In this document: positions 22,524 through 32,173 of the stretch, piece after piece
How the letters are laid out: every line of letters begins with the position of its first letter
How positions within the stretch are numbered: the first letter of the stretch is position 1
Origin: Daphnia carinata
Lineage: Eukaryota > Arthropoda > Branchiopoda > Diplostraca > Daphniidae
DNA length: 64,000 nucleotides
Direction: 5' to 3'
Assembly (NCBI RefSeq): GCF_022539665.2
Contig: NC_081335.1
Coordinates: 4,402,001 to 4,466,000, forward strand
Translations under genes and position numbers: made by a program
Notes under the pieces: model-generated
Database searches by the model: none
Told to the model about the DNA's origin: nothing
Seen by the model: only the letters and a program-made list of their open reading frames with translations

Positions 22524-22903
22524 ATGAAATTCTTGGTAAGCGCTTACAGAACGTTGTTTTTCGTGCATTCTTTAAGTGTGTCAATATTCTTTGATTGCAG
22601 GCTATTGTTGTTGCCTTGGCAGCAGTCGTTGTTAGCGCCATGGCTTTGCCGTACGGCTCTGTGCCTCAATCTCCTTATGACGAACCGGCAGCACCTCCTC
22701 AACCAGCTTACGAAGGTCCTGCACCAGCCGTAGTTAGTGATCCCTATCCAGTCGCACCAGCCGTAGTTAGCGATCCCTATCCAGTCGCACCAGCCGTAGT
22801 TAGCGATCCCTATCCAGTCGCACCAGCCGTTGTTAGCGATCCCTATCCGGTCGCACCAGCCGTTGTTAGCGATCCCTATCCGGTTTCTAGTTCCTCTTAT
22901 TAG
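22524..22903 (+). CDS. Tandem secreted protein 3 with 33-bp repeats
   Basis: Exon 1 (22524-22535, MKFL) and exon 2 (22601-22903) encode 104 residues. A signal peptide (AIVVALAAVVVSAMA) leads into LPYGSVPQSPYDEPA, then five near-perfect copies of an 11-residue unit (VVSDPYPVAPA, 33 bp) and SSSSY before TAG. The repeat differs from the YGAPAP repeats of the siblings, so the central module has been replaced or re-expanded while signal peptide, intron and promoter stayed the same. After the stop, gtggtaaccgaattgagatc and aaatacgggccagtcgatca align to the AKYEPVEQ part of the copy 2 tail. Confidence 0.88.
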
Positions 22904-23763
22904 AGTGGTAACCGAATTGAGATCAAATACGGGCCAGTCGATCAATAACTTGCACCAAAATGAAGTACGGAAAACAAACAACGCTTTCACCACATGCCAA
23001 CGCCATTGATTTCATTCATTATGAAAACCTGTCGTTTAAACTTTGAAATAAAAAAAAAGCAGAAAAAAAAACGAAAGAATCTGTTCGTCCTTTGTATGTG
23101 TCATATAGCAATGATGTCTAAGCTATGGTATCGATGAAAGAAGGCAGTTTCTAATGCTGAGCAATCCTCGAATCGTGTGATTTGGCGATGCACTTGATGG
23201 ATAGCCTTTTCACTTGACATTGTAAACAGGGGGTGACTCGTTGACTAGAAGGATTGGAGTAAGAAATTGGGGGAAGCTATCACACCTTTTGTACAGGGAG
23301 CCTTACTTTATCGTGTTGAAGCATTTACATCTTTATTTACACACAATAATGTTATGTCATTTTTATTTTAAACAAAAAGATCCGCAGTGAACGGCGGAAA
23401 TGGTATGTGTGTGCACGTTAAGTGTAAGTTGGAATTCACGGTCGTACGAATATGGACAGATTATGTAAAATCTGATTATGTAATATGGTATGATATGATG
23501 ATCTGTTAACTACTGAAGGCGGGCTAATCGAAACAATGAATAATCAGTGAAGGGAGGATGGCGTAAACCTTAGGAAACAAGAAAAGCAATCCAACGAACA
23601 AAAGACTAGCTCGTCCTCATCTTTTCCAGCAGATGTGTGTTGTAAAGGTGAAATGACTAATAGTAAAACAAGCGTTAGAAACCATAGGCGGTACGTAGCG
23701 CATACGTAAGACAGTTGAAATGAGTACGGTTACACTTGTAGATAGAAGGCTATTTATCCACAT
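22904..23763. other. Spacer with 3' UTR of tandem gene 3
   Basis: The relic tail runs to about 22960 and a polyA signal (aaataaa) lies near 23045. No gene is supported; the minus-strand frame at 23617-23886 overlaps the promoter of gene 4 and lacks protein character. Confidence 0.55.
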
Positions 23764-24018
23764 CGCGGGGAATTTTCTTAAGGACGTCTGGCTGCCAAGA
23801 ACCTGTCCAATGTTCTTGTGTTGAAACGATGTGCATTTAACCTTGCCTACTTTTGATGTCAATAAAAAACAATCAAGAAGTTTCAAGGTTCTACCGGTGC
23901 GACCAATAAAGATAGGGCAATGGGCGCGGCTATTTTCGTGACGCTATGCAAAGCGTAATGAAGGAGGCAATTCTCCATCGATTGGTCTACATGCAGTTGA
24001 CAAATTTTGTATAAAAAC
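23764..24018 (+). promoter_or_regulatory. Upstream module of tandem gene 4
   Basis: TCGCGGGGAATTTTC from 23763, an AACCTTGCC block near 23840, TCAAGGT at 23883-23889 (215 bp before the ATG) and TATAAAAAC at 24010-24018. Confidence 0.75.
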
Positions 24019-24097
24019 GAGGCGACTAAAGTGTAAAACAACCACACATTCATCAACTCTCTTTGCAGTTGCATCTCCCCTCAAATCTTCACTCAAA

Positions 24098-24447
24098 ATG
24101 AAATTCTTGGTAAGCATTTGACGAACATTGTTTATTTTACACTATCTAACTGTTCCATTCTTTGATGGTAGGCTGTTCTAGTTGCATTGGCTGCAGTCTT
24201 TGTCAGCGTAATGGCTCAGGGTTACAATAACAACGCAAATTGGGATACAGCTCCGAGCTCATACGGAGCTCCTGCTCCTGCACCGAGACAATACGGAGCT
24301 CCTGCTCCTGCCCCGAGCCAATACGGAGCTCCTGCTCCTGCCCCGAGCCAATACGGAGCTCCTGCTCCTGCGCCAAGCCAATACGGAGCTGCTCCTGCTC
24401 CTGCTCCGAGCCAATACGGAGCTGCTCCTGCTCCCAATTGGTACTAG
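24098..24447 (+). CDS. Tandem Pro/Ala/Tyr-rich secreted protein 4
   Basis: Exon 1 (24098-24109, MKFL) and exon 2 (24172-24447) encode 95 residues. The signal peptide AVLVALAAVFVSVMAQ is followed by GYNNNANWD, then six YGAPAPAPSQ-type repeats ending NWY. The repeat DNA is nearly homogeneous, indicating recent tandem duplication or conversion within the exon. After the TAG the sequence tactgtaccaaagtataacc matches the post-stop sequence of gene 1 in the frame that would read VPKY. The 3' flank (gggagctcgtcctctgaaaa) also matches gene 1 (gggagctcttcctcttcaag), supporting block duplication of genes 1-3 into 4-6. Confidence 0.88.
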
Positions 24448-25289
24448 TACTGTACCAAAGTATAACCATTTCAACTAACGCAAACTAAACAGTTTACTGG
24501 ATCCGATGCAATGATTTCTTAAAAGGAATGTAATTTGCGTAAAGTATTATGTGTGTGTTTCAACGTGCCAACTGTCTTTGGGAGCTCGTCCTCTGAAAAT
24601 TGTGTTGTTACATGGCCACATTGTATAATTCCAGTATTGATTTCATTTTTGAAATTCTGAGCAAAAATAATTGGTTTAAATTTCCGAATGAAATAAAAAC
24701 AGAACAAACAAAATTTCGTACATTATCGCACGCGTTTTATGATAAACACACACGTACCGAGATGATCACGGAAAACCTCACTGAAATAGGATCGTTTGCG
24801 CGCATACTTGCGAGTAACGTAGGCAGCCATCGAAATGATGTCATCTTTGTCTGAAAACATTTTTCTATATTTCCACTATCTATTCATAGCCTATAGAAAA
24901 AGAAGTATGATGTCTCCCATTGTCCTCTATGGATGCACTCATGGTTGCCCAGCTGTTTCTTTGAATTGGTTCGTCCGTCATGTTACGAACGCTGAGACAA
25001 CTTCCGACATTCCAGCTTTATATTAGCCATAATAACTACGCAAAATGTATCTACCGATTATAATAGGTCTGCCCATCTTTCTGCTGGCTGGGCTGGTGAT
25101 GGCCAAACTAGACCTCCACTTGGTAGTGACTTGCTAATAGTACAAGTTTTTATCCAACATTATCTTTTCAATTATAAATTTTAATGTACTCTTTCGTGTT
25201 AAATAAGGCCTGTGTTTTTTTTAATCGATGTGATATCTTTTCGCAAGATTTGAAACCATTGCCAACATTTTTTGCTGCAAGATGCAAAT
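24448..25289. other. Spacer with 3' UTR of tandem gene 4
   Basis: PolyA signal aaataaaaac near 24689. The block acttccgacattccagcttt near 25000 is shared with the spacer after gene 1. No gene is supported. Confidence 0.55.
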
Positions 25290-25470
25290 ATGACCTTCAC
25301 TCATTTTTGTGTCAATGAAATTTCAAGGTACAACTGGTAGGAGAAGATGGAATAGGGGAAACGGGCGCATGTTTTTTAGTACAAGCTATCCAAAACATAT
25401 CGGAGGTTGGAATCATCTATTTTGGTTGTTGGAACGATCAGCAACACGCAGTCAACTTTTGCGTATAAAA
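25290..25470 (+). promoter_or_regulatory. Upstream module of tandem gene 5
   Basis: TGACCTTCACTC near 25290-25301, TCAAGGT at 25323-25329 (228 bp before the ATG), then TATAAAA at 25464-25470. It closely matches the module of gene 2, including gcaaatatgacc and the sequence after TCAAGGT, and like gene 2 it lacks the GCGGGGA motif. Confidence 0.74.
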
Positions 25471-25550
25471 TGAGGCGTCTAACGAGCAAAACAATCACAC
25501 ATTCATCAATTCTCTTTGTAGTTGCATCTCACTTCAAATCTTCGCTCAAA

Positions 25551-25933
25551 ATGAATTTCTTGGTAAGCATTTGACGAATATTGTCCTTTATTGAATACTC
25601 TTTAACTGCTCCATTCTTTGATGGCAGGCTGTTCTAGTTGCTTTGGCTGCAGCTTTTGCCAGCGTGATGGCTCAGGGTTACAATAACAACGCAAATTGGG
25701 GTTCTTCATCCTACTCCGCGCCATCGGTAACTCCTCCAGTTTACCACGCACCTGCTCCCAGCCCATACGATGCCCCTGCTCCCAGCCCATATGGTGCCCC
25801 TGCTCCCAGACCATACGCACCTCCTGCGCCTGCTCCCAGCTCATACGCACCTCCTGCGCCTGCTCCCAGCCCATACGGAGCTCCTGCGCCTGCCCCTAGC
25901 CCATACAGAGCTTCTGACCGTGCCTGGTATTAG
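25551..25933 (+). CDS. Tandem Pro/Ala/Tyr-rich secreted protein 5
   Basis: Exon 1 (25551-25562, MNFL) and exon 2 (25628-25933) encode 105 residues. The signal peptide AVLVALAAAFASVMAQ precedes GYNNNANWGSSSYSAPS and about eight APSPY-type units, ending in AWY. Post-stop DNA (gcattagtcagtcccatcaa, then acacggaaatgaaa) aligns to the KYEPVEQHGYQI segment of the copy 2 tail. The 3' UTR (tttcgaataaa) matches that of gene 2. Confidence 0.88.
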
Positions 25934-26679
25934 ATTAGCGGTAATGACTGAGCATTAGTCAGTCCCATCAAACACGGAAATGAAATTGTTCATACTAAAA
26001 ATTATAGACATCTTCAATATCAACACCAATTGTTATTTTGATTTGATTCCCTGTACATTCCTTGATTGAAAATTTCGAATAAATGGAGGTGAACAAAACA
26101 ATCACGTTGTCTCTACTCGTATCGCATCCTTCACCTTTATGTGTAAGTCAACACTAGTATGAATGAGACCAGCTTGGACTGGAGTTCAATCTCTCGTTGA
26201 TTTGAACTTGCCGTGAGATTGCAGTAAAAAACGATGAACAGTCCATAGCCTGGACAACATCGCTAAGCTCATGAAACACATTAGGCAGGAATCTGTATGT
26301 CCATGATATATTTTGCTTGTCACACTGCGTCATATTAATTTCAATCACGATCAAGCGGAGATGGAACCCTTATTTTCGTGCTCAATGTTTTTTGGAGGTC
26401 TTTTGGCATTAAACACACAGTGCTTGTTTACTGGCTTGCGTTCTTCCTCGTTTAAGATCACCTTATGAAACCTTCATCGTTTGTTGAAAGCATTCGACTG
26501 AAATAATGCAACCACTGCGTACTTGAGCTTTAACTCTACTTGGTCATTACCAGGGCGTTAAACTAGTCCAAACCCTTTCCGTAACAACTTCTTTAGTTTC
26601 TGCGACCAAGGAATATAGCAATACATTTGTGAAAATTTAAATTTTGTTGAGTTTGTCAACTGAAAATGGTCTGTCTACA
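25934..26679. other. Spacer with 3' UTR of tandem gene 5
   Basis: PolyA signal aataaatgg near 26078. No gene seen; the minus-strand frame 26154-26354 is unremarkable. Confidence 0.55.
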
Positions 26680-26957
26680 ACGCGGGGAAGTTTACTAATC
26701 GTGTTTCAATGCCAACAACCCATCAAGTATACTGAAGCTACTATTCGAAAAACGCAAATAGATGACCTCTCCTCATTTTTGATGAAAATGAAATCACTCA
26801 CGGAGTTTCAAGGTTCTACTAGTATGGGCAGAACAGATAGGGTAAACGTGTACAACTCTTTGTTGGCGCTGTACATACCATAACCAGCTGGCGAAGTTAT
26901 ATATCTGGTGTTAGTTAAGCAACGACCAGCACGCAGTTGCATTTTGGGTATAAAAAC
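26680..26957 (+). promoter_or_regulatory. Upstream module of tandem gene 6
   Basis: CGCGGGGAAGTTT from 26680, ATGACCTCTCC near 26761-26772, TCAAGGT at 26808-26814 (229 bp before the ATG) and TATAAAAAC at 26949-26957. Confidence 0.74.
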
Positions 26958-27036
26958 GAGACGACTATAGTGTAAATCAATCACACATTCACCAACTCTC
27001 GTTGCAGTTGCATCTCCCCTCAAATCTCGAATCAAA

Positions 27037-27388
27037 ATGAAATTCTTGGTAAGCATTATATTATTTACAAATTATTTTCCATGCATTCTGTAATTGTTCA
27101 ATTGTTTGATGGCAGGCTGTTCTAGTTGCCTTGGCTGCAGTTTTTGCCTGCGTGATGGGTCAGGGTTACGGTAACAACGGAAATTGGAATTCTTCACCGT
27201 ACGGTGCCCCTGCTCCGGCATACGCAGCTCCCGCTCCTGCTCCCGCATACGCAGCTCCCGCTCCTGCTACGGCATACGCAGCTCCCGCTCCTGCTCCGGC
27301 ATACGGAGCTCCCGCTCCTGCTCCGGCATACGGAGCTCCCGTTCCTGCTCAGCCCGCATACCGAGCTGCTGCCGGTGGCTGGTATTAG
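27037..27388 (+). CDS. Tandem Pro/Ala/Tyr-rich secreted protein 6
   Basis: Exon 1 (27037-27048, MKFL) and exon 2 (27116-27388) encode 94 residues. The signal peptide AVLVALAAVFACVMGQ is followed by GYGNNGNWNSSPYGAP and repeats of the form APAPAYAAP, ending GWY. The post-stop alignment to the old tail is clear: aatggagccaaagctatggc matches the GAKVVA codons of copy 2, and aacacggatttgaaatggct matches HGYQIA. Confidence 0.88.
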
Positions 27389-28133
27389 AATGGAGCCAAA
27401 GCTATGGCCAGTCATTAGAAGGCTGAATAACACGGATTTGAAATGGCTTGCTGAAAGTAATGGAAGCCTCCAGTAACATCACATTTCTGTTTTGTATTTT
27501 TTTCTAATTCACTGCAAATTCCGTCATAAGAAAATTCAAATAAAACGAGAAGAAAAAAAGAATCATTTTGGTCCCTATGTATTTAGCCTACTTCACTCCG
27601 GGCCTTTTGTTTAAATTTCAGCATACGCCATAAAGGCCTTATTATTGGCTCATTAAATGGTTTCGAATGTTTGATATGGTAATTGGGATATATTCAAATT
27701 GCTTCGTTGAATGAACAGGTAGATCCAAATGGTTGATTATCTATTATGATGATAACCTAATGTTAGGTATCATGAGAACAATCCGATGGACATTAGCTCG
27801 TGATCGCGTTTTCGACAGGTCGTATTGCAAAGATAAGTGACTTGTCAAATTGGCGTAAGGAACGATGAGCGACTCATAGCCTGCGTAAGGTTGTTCAGTT
27901 GGGTATGATTAGGCAGACTACTGTAGCCATAATTTACTATGCTTATTGCGTCATTGCTCAGAACTGCTCAGAAATTTGATCTTTGATGTGCCATCACCAG
28001 ATCTTTAAATCTCCATCAGTCTTGGCACTACTTCTGATTCAGTTTGTGTGAAATAGCAATAAAATCAACTGTATGAAAACAAAATTGTTAAGTTTACAAA
28101 CTGCATCAAACTGAGATAGAAAAACGTGTCTAC
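27389..28133. other. Spacer with 3' UTR of tandem gene 6
   Basis: Relic tail to about 27455 and polyA signal aaataaaacg near 27538. No gene is supported in the rest. Confidence 0.55.
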
Positions 28134-28397
28134 GGTGCGGGGAATTTTTTGTAAGTGCGTGTCAATGCTAAAAATCAGTTCATTGTCTTAAAGACGTTAT
28201 TGTAAAATGCAGATACGACTTTTTCTAATTATGGTGTCTATAAAAATCAATCGGGAAGCTTCAAGGTTCTACTTGTACAAGCCAAAGAAAAGGGTCAAAT
28301 GGGTGTGGCTCTTTACCCAAAAGCCATGCAAAGCGTAACGAGGGATGGCATTACCGACTGATTGGCCAACACGCAGTTGAGATTTTCGTATAAAAAG
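28134..28397 (+). promoter_or_regulatory. Upstream module of tandem gene 7
   Basis: GTGCGGGGAATTTTTT from 28135, a gcagatacgacttttt block, TCAAGGT at 28261-28267 (216 bp before the ATG) and TATAAAAAG at 28389-28397. Confidence 0.75.
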
Positions 28398-28476
28398 GAG
28401 GCGATTAAAGTGTAAAACAATCACACATTCATCAACTCTCTTTGCAGTTGCATCTCACTTCAAATCTTCGCTCAAA

Positions 28477-28763
28477 ATGAAATTCTTGGTAAGTATTTAA
28501 CGAACATTATCTTTTATTGAACACTCTTTAACTGTTCCATTGTTTGACGGCAGGCTGTTCTTGTTGCCTTGGCTGCAGTCTTTGCTTGCGTGATGGCTCA
28601 GGGTTACAATAATCAGGGTCCGCAGTACGGCCAGCAGCCGCAACCTGCTCCGGTATACCCCGGTGCTCCTCCTGCGCCCGCTTACCAAGCTCCTCCTGCC
28701 AATCCATACGCACAACCTCCTCCCGCTCCTGCATACCGAGCTGCTTCTTCTAGCTGGTATTAG
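28477..28763 (+). CDS. Tandem Pro/Gln/Tyr-rich secreted protein 7
   Basis: Exon 1 (28477-28488, MKFL) and exon 2 (28554-28763) encode 73 residues. The signal peptide AVLVALAAVFACVMAQ precedes GYNNQGPQYGQQPQPAPV and loosely repeated PAYQAPPANPYAQPP, ending SWY. It is richer in Gln than its siblings. The 3' flank (gacagtctttgggcggtcat) is of the gene 1/gene 4 type, suggesting that this gene heads a third, incomplete block. Confidence 0.87.
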
Positions 28764-29960
28764 TACCAAAGCACGGCCCTTTCCACCAACGCATATCGAA
28801 TCATTTTACTGGGCCAATTGGACGCAATAACTTCTTAAGGACGTGATTTGCCTCAAATGTTACGTGCGTGTTGAAACGTGGCGACAGTCTTTGGGCGGTC
28901 ATCCTCTACAAATGTTGTTACATCGCTACACCATATAATTTTTAAGTTTGATTTCTTGTCTTTCTTAAACTTTGAGAAAAATTCATTTGGCATTTCAAAT
29001 AAACAAAAGCAGAACAAAAACATCTATGTTTTTTTTGGAATGTTCATCTTCAGACACCGGTTCACAACCATATACGAAAAACCTGTTGCTGAAAACGGGT
29101 CGAGTGCATTTACCTGCTCGTCCGCATGCAGCTATCAAAATGATTTGATCTTTAGCGGAGCAAGGAGAGCAGAGCAAAGTGAGGCTTTAAACTCACCGAG
29201 AGGTTAGGTTTCATCCATGGCTGTTCATTAGTTGAAATCGATTCGTGATTGCTGTCGTGTTATACTATAACAAGATTACTCTGCTTATCGTAGTTCACTA
29301 CAGCAGCAAATGTTATCACGTTAAAACTCCCCCAACCTTGAACTCCACCCATCATGTTGATACTCCACCGCGCCATATGACGTCACTGCCATAAACTCTC
29401 ACTTGAATATTAGCAGATTTAATTGCAAAGGTTTTAAATAATCAATAACAAGAGAACAGATGGCAGGTACTTATCTTTGTTGAAAAATGAAAAGAACAAG
29501 TAAGTACATGTCCGGATGAAAACGGCACACTGGAGACAAGGCAGGAGGGGGACAAATTGTGTCAAACATACACAGGCAAAAATGAAAAATTAAACACACT
29601 CACAACAAAATCAATGAGTCGAAAATTCAAAAAATGTTTGGACCACACTGGGATGATATGGATTTTTCATCTGGTGTCAAGTTTCAATTCAAAAATAATT
29701 GGCTTTCTAAACTCGGGTGTGCACTGCATACATATGTAAGGGGATTGGCTAGACAGAAAAATATAGCTGTAATTTGTTGATAAAATTGTACGTACCCTGG
29801 AGTAAAAATTATTGTTGAATTAACATTTCTTTTTTCGTTAGTTCTGTTTTCCATCGTATGTTTCTAATGCGTAGATTTTTGGCTGCGAGTGGCTATTTAC
29901 CCACTAGTACAACACAATAAAAGGGTCCTATTTCTATTTTCAAAAAAATATATATATTGT
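28764..29960. other. End of tandem array; no further gene
   Basis: 3' UTR of gene 7 (polyA signal aaataaac near 28999), then A/T-rich DNA without the TCAAGGT module, a matching TATA box or an MKFL exon, so the array ends here. The right end is the 3' UTR side of the transporter gene. Confidence 0.6.
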
Positions 29961-32173
29961 CTAATGAATGGGCGCCATTTTCGTGCTCACGTCCGAAACT
30001 TTTGTTTTCGACTTTGTCCAACGTTGTAGACATGGAATGAAGAAGAGCATCAAGCCACTGGCTGCAATCATCGCACCCGCCAAGTAGAAGCCGGCGTCGT
30101 ACGAGCCGAGGTTATCCTTCAAACGGCCTATTTCGTTTGAAAGTATGCATTCACATTTTTCGTTCCACTACATTGATGCACAAATAATTTTTACCTGCAA
30201 TGGGCGGTCCGACGAGTGAGGCAATGCCCTGAAATAGCAACAGCAATCCAAAAGCGTTCGTCAATTTTTCTAGACCGAGTAGATCGACCAGGATGACGGA
30301 CGTCAGGCCGACGTAGGCACCGATGGTGAAGCCGAACGTGGCGCAATAGACGATTAACGTAACGTAATCATCACAAAATGCGCTGAAGGCGGTAGCTGTT
30401 TAAAAATCAGAATGAAACAATGGATGAAAGATAGATGCAAAAATGAAGTTTTACCTAAGCCACAAATCGTAAGGGCTCCATTGTAAAGCCAAAGGCGATT
30501 GAGCCACGGTTTATCGGAGATGTAACCGAGAATGACACGACCAATGGTGTTGGCAATGCCTACGACGGACAAGAGAAAACTGGCGTTGGCCGACGGGATT
30601 CCCAGTTCGAGGGCTTTATCTTTGATGTAGACGTAAGGTACGTTAAAGCCAATACTTGTGCAGAAATTGGAGATGGTGAAGAGAATGAAAACGGGGTCTT
30701 TGAGTAGGCCAAAGTCCATCATTTCCATGTAAGCATCGTAGGATTCTTTGCTGCAGGGAATCAAACCGCAGACTTTGACCTTCTCGTTTTCGTTCGTCGT
30801 TCCAGAACCCGTGTCTTCCGGGATGCGCATCACGGAGCCGGAAAATCCCTTGGGGTCAGCTCGGTATTCGGGTATGTTCAACATGGAGCCGCTGTACAAC
30901 GCGTCCTTGCGATACATGACACCGGACCCTCCGTGCTGTGAGCGCATGTCAGCTGTGGAACCCTTACGGCTAGATACGGTTATACCCATTTCCGCGTCTC
31001 GATTGCTAGGCAAATGGCCGTAGCTGCCAAATTTGCGATTGTCTTCGCCAGCCACGTCGCCTGGAACTTGAAGAAGATGCGGTTGGCTACGTGCCATTCG
31101 AGCCAGTGATGCATCCCCAACAGCTGTACTGACCATCAACGTGTTGTTGGTCGGTTTATCTTGATCGATCTTACGCGTTTCGCCGTTGAGCGCAACATCG
31201 TGAGCACTCCGCCGAGCGGAATCTGCCGGAGAATGATCACTCTCTTCGTTAATGGCCATCAGTTTTTCCTTCTCGACCATTTCGACAGCCATCTCTGACG
31301 TGGTCCTCTTCCTTCGAGGTCTAGTCGTCTCTAAGGGCCGGAATAAAGCTCCAAAGATAATGCAATTTAGGGTGATGGCCGTGATGATAAGCAGAGCTCC
31401 CCTCCACGAGTAAGTTTTGATGAGAGCTTCGGTTAATGGAGCAAAGATGAACGTGCCTATTCCAGATCCGCAAACGGCAATGCCCGTGGCAAACGAACGC
31501 TTTTTCTCGAAGTAGCACGTGACACTGACGATGGCCGGCAGATAAATCAGACCGAAACCGAAACCTGTTTGACGATTGATCGATGAGTTCAAAACGTCAA
31601 CTGTGCATTTATTTTTGTTGGAATTAGAAAAACTACGAACCAGCTAGTAATCCAATAGTAACATAGAGTGTGGTTACACCATTAGCCAACGTACTGATGC
31701 CTAATCCTAAGGCAGCAATTAAGGCCCCAACAATCGTGATGGTCCTGCAGCCATATTTGTTCACAAGCGAACTGACAATAGGCCCTGTTTGATGTAGGAC
31801 AGAAATGTTAATTGAATTTCGAAGAACAAATTAAAGGGTCTATTGATTGGAACATTACCTGATCCTAACGTGACGCCGACCATAATTGAAGCAATCCAGC
31901 TGGTGCGTTCGGAACCTTCATCGAAGTACCACATCAATTCGACGATGAAAATGCCCAATGTGTACGTGAATCCGTCCGCTGTATGGATTACATTTTTAAT
32001 TAGAGAAAGTTAATTGTGTTTTTTTTTGTCTACTGGTTGAATATATGATTACCGATAATGTGAATCATAAAGGAACCGAACACGACAGCCCAGCCCCAAC
32101 CGCCGTCTGGGGGTGGAACGACTTCTTCATCGTCGTTCGTCGGTGTCTTTTTGGCCGGCGCTCCGTGAGTCAT
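29961..32173 (-). CDS. SLC16 monocarboxylate-transporter-like protein
   Basis: Six exons (32173-32053, 31978-31859, 31784-31641, 31564-30455, 30395-30195, 30127-29961) sum to 1,863 bases and 620 residues, all phases agreeing. It is a 12-TM major facilitator of the plasma membrane. The N-terminus has PDGGWGWAVVFGSFMIHI, the SLC16 signature before and in TM1. TM4-6 include GFGFGLIYLPAIVSVTCYFE. A cytoplasmic loop of about 190 residues follows TM6, and TM7-12 start at DPVFILFTISNFCTSIGFNV. In TM8, where MCT1 has the proton-coupling Asp and Arg (D302/R306), the sequence reads GIANTIGRV: the Arg is kept and the Asp is Asn. That fits the MCT9/12/14-type branch rather than proton-linked lactate carriers. 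The substrate is unknown. Confidence 0.9.

Noticed and set aside
24203-24488. Four overlapping open frames around tandem gene 4
   Set aside because: The short in-frame repeats keep all six frames open. Only the plus frame has signal peptide, splice sites and promoter.
28860-29220. Possible tRNA-like sequence after tandem gene 7
   Set aside because: No cloverleaf with T-loop GGTTCRA and acceptor pairing could be assembled here; I found no convincing tRNA elsewhere in the window either.
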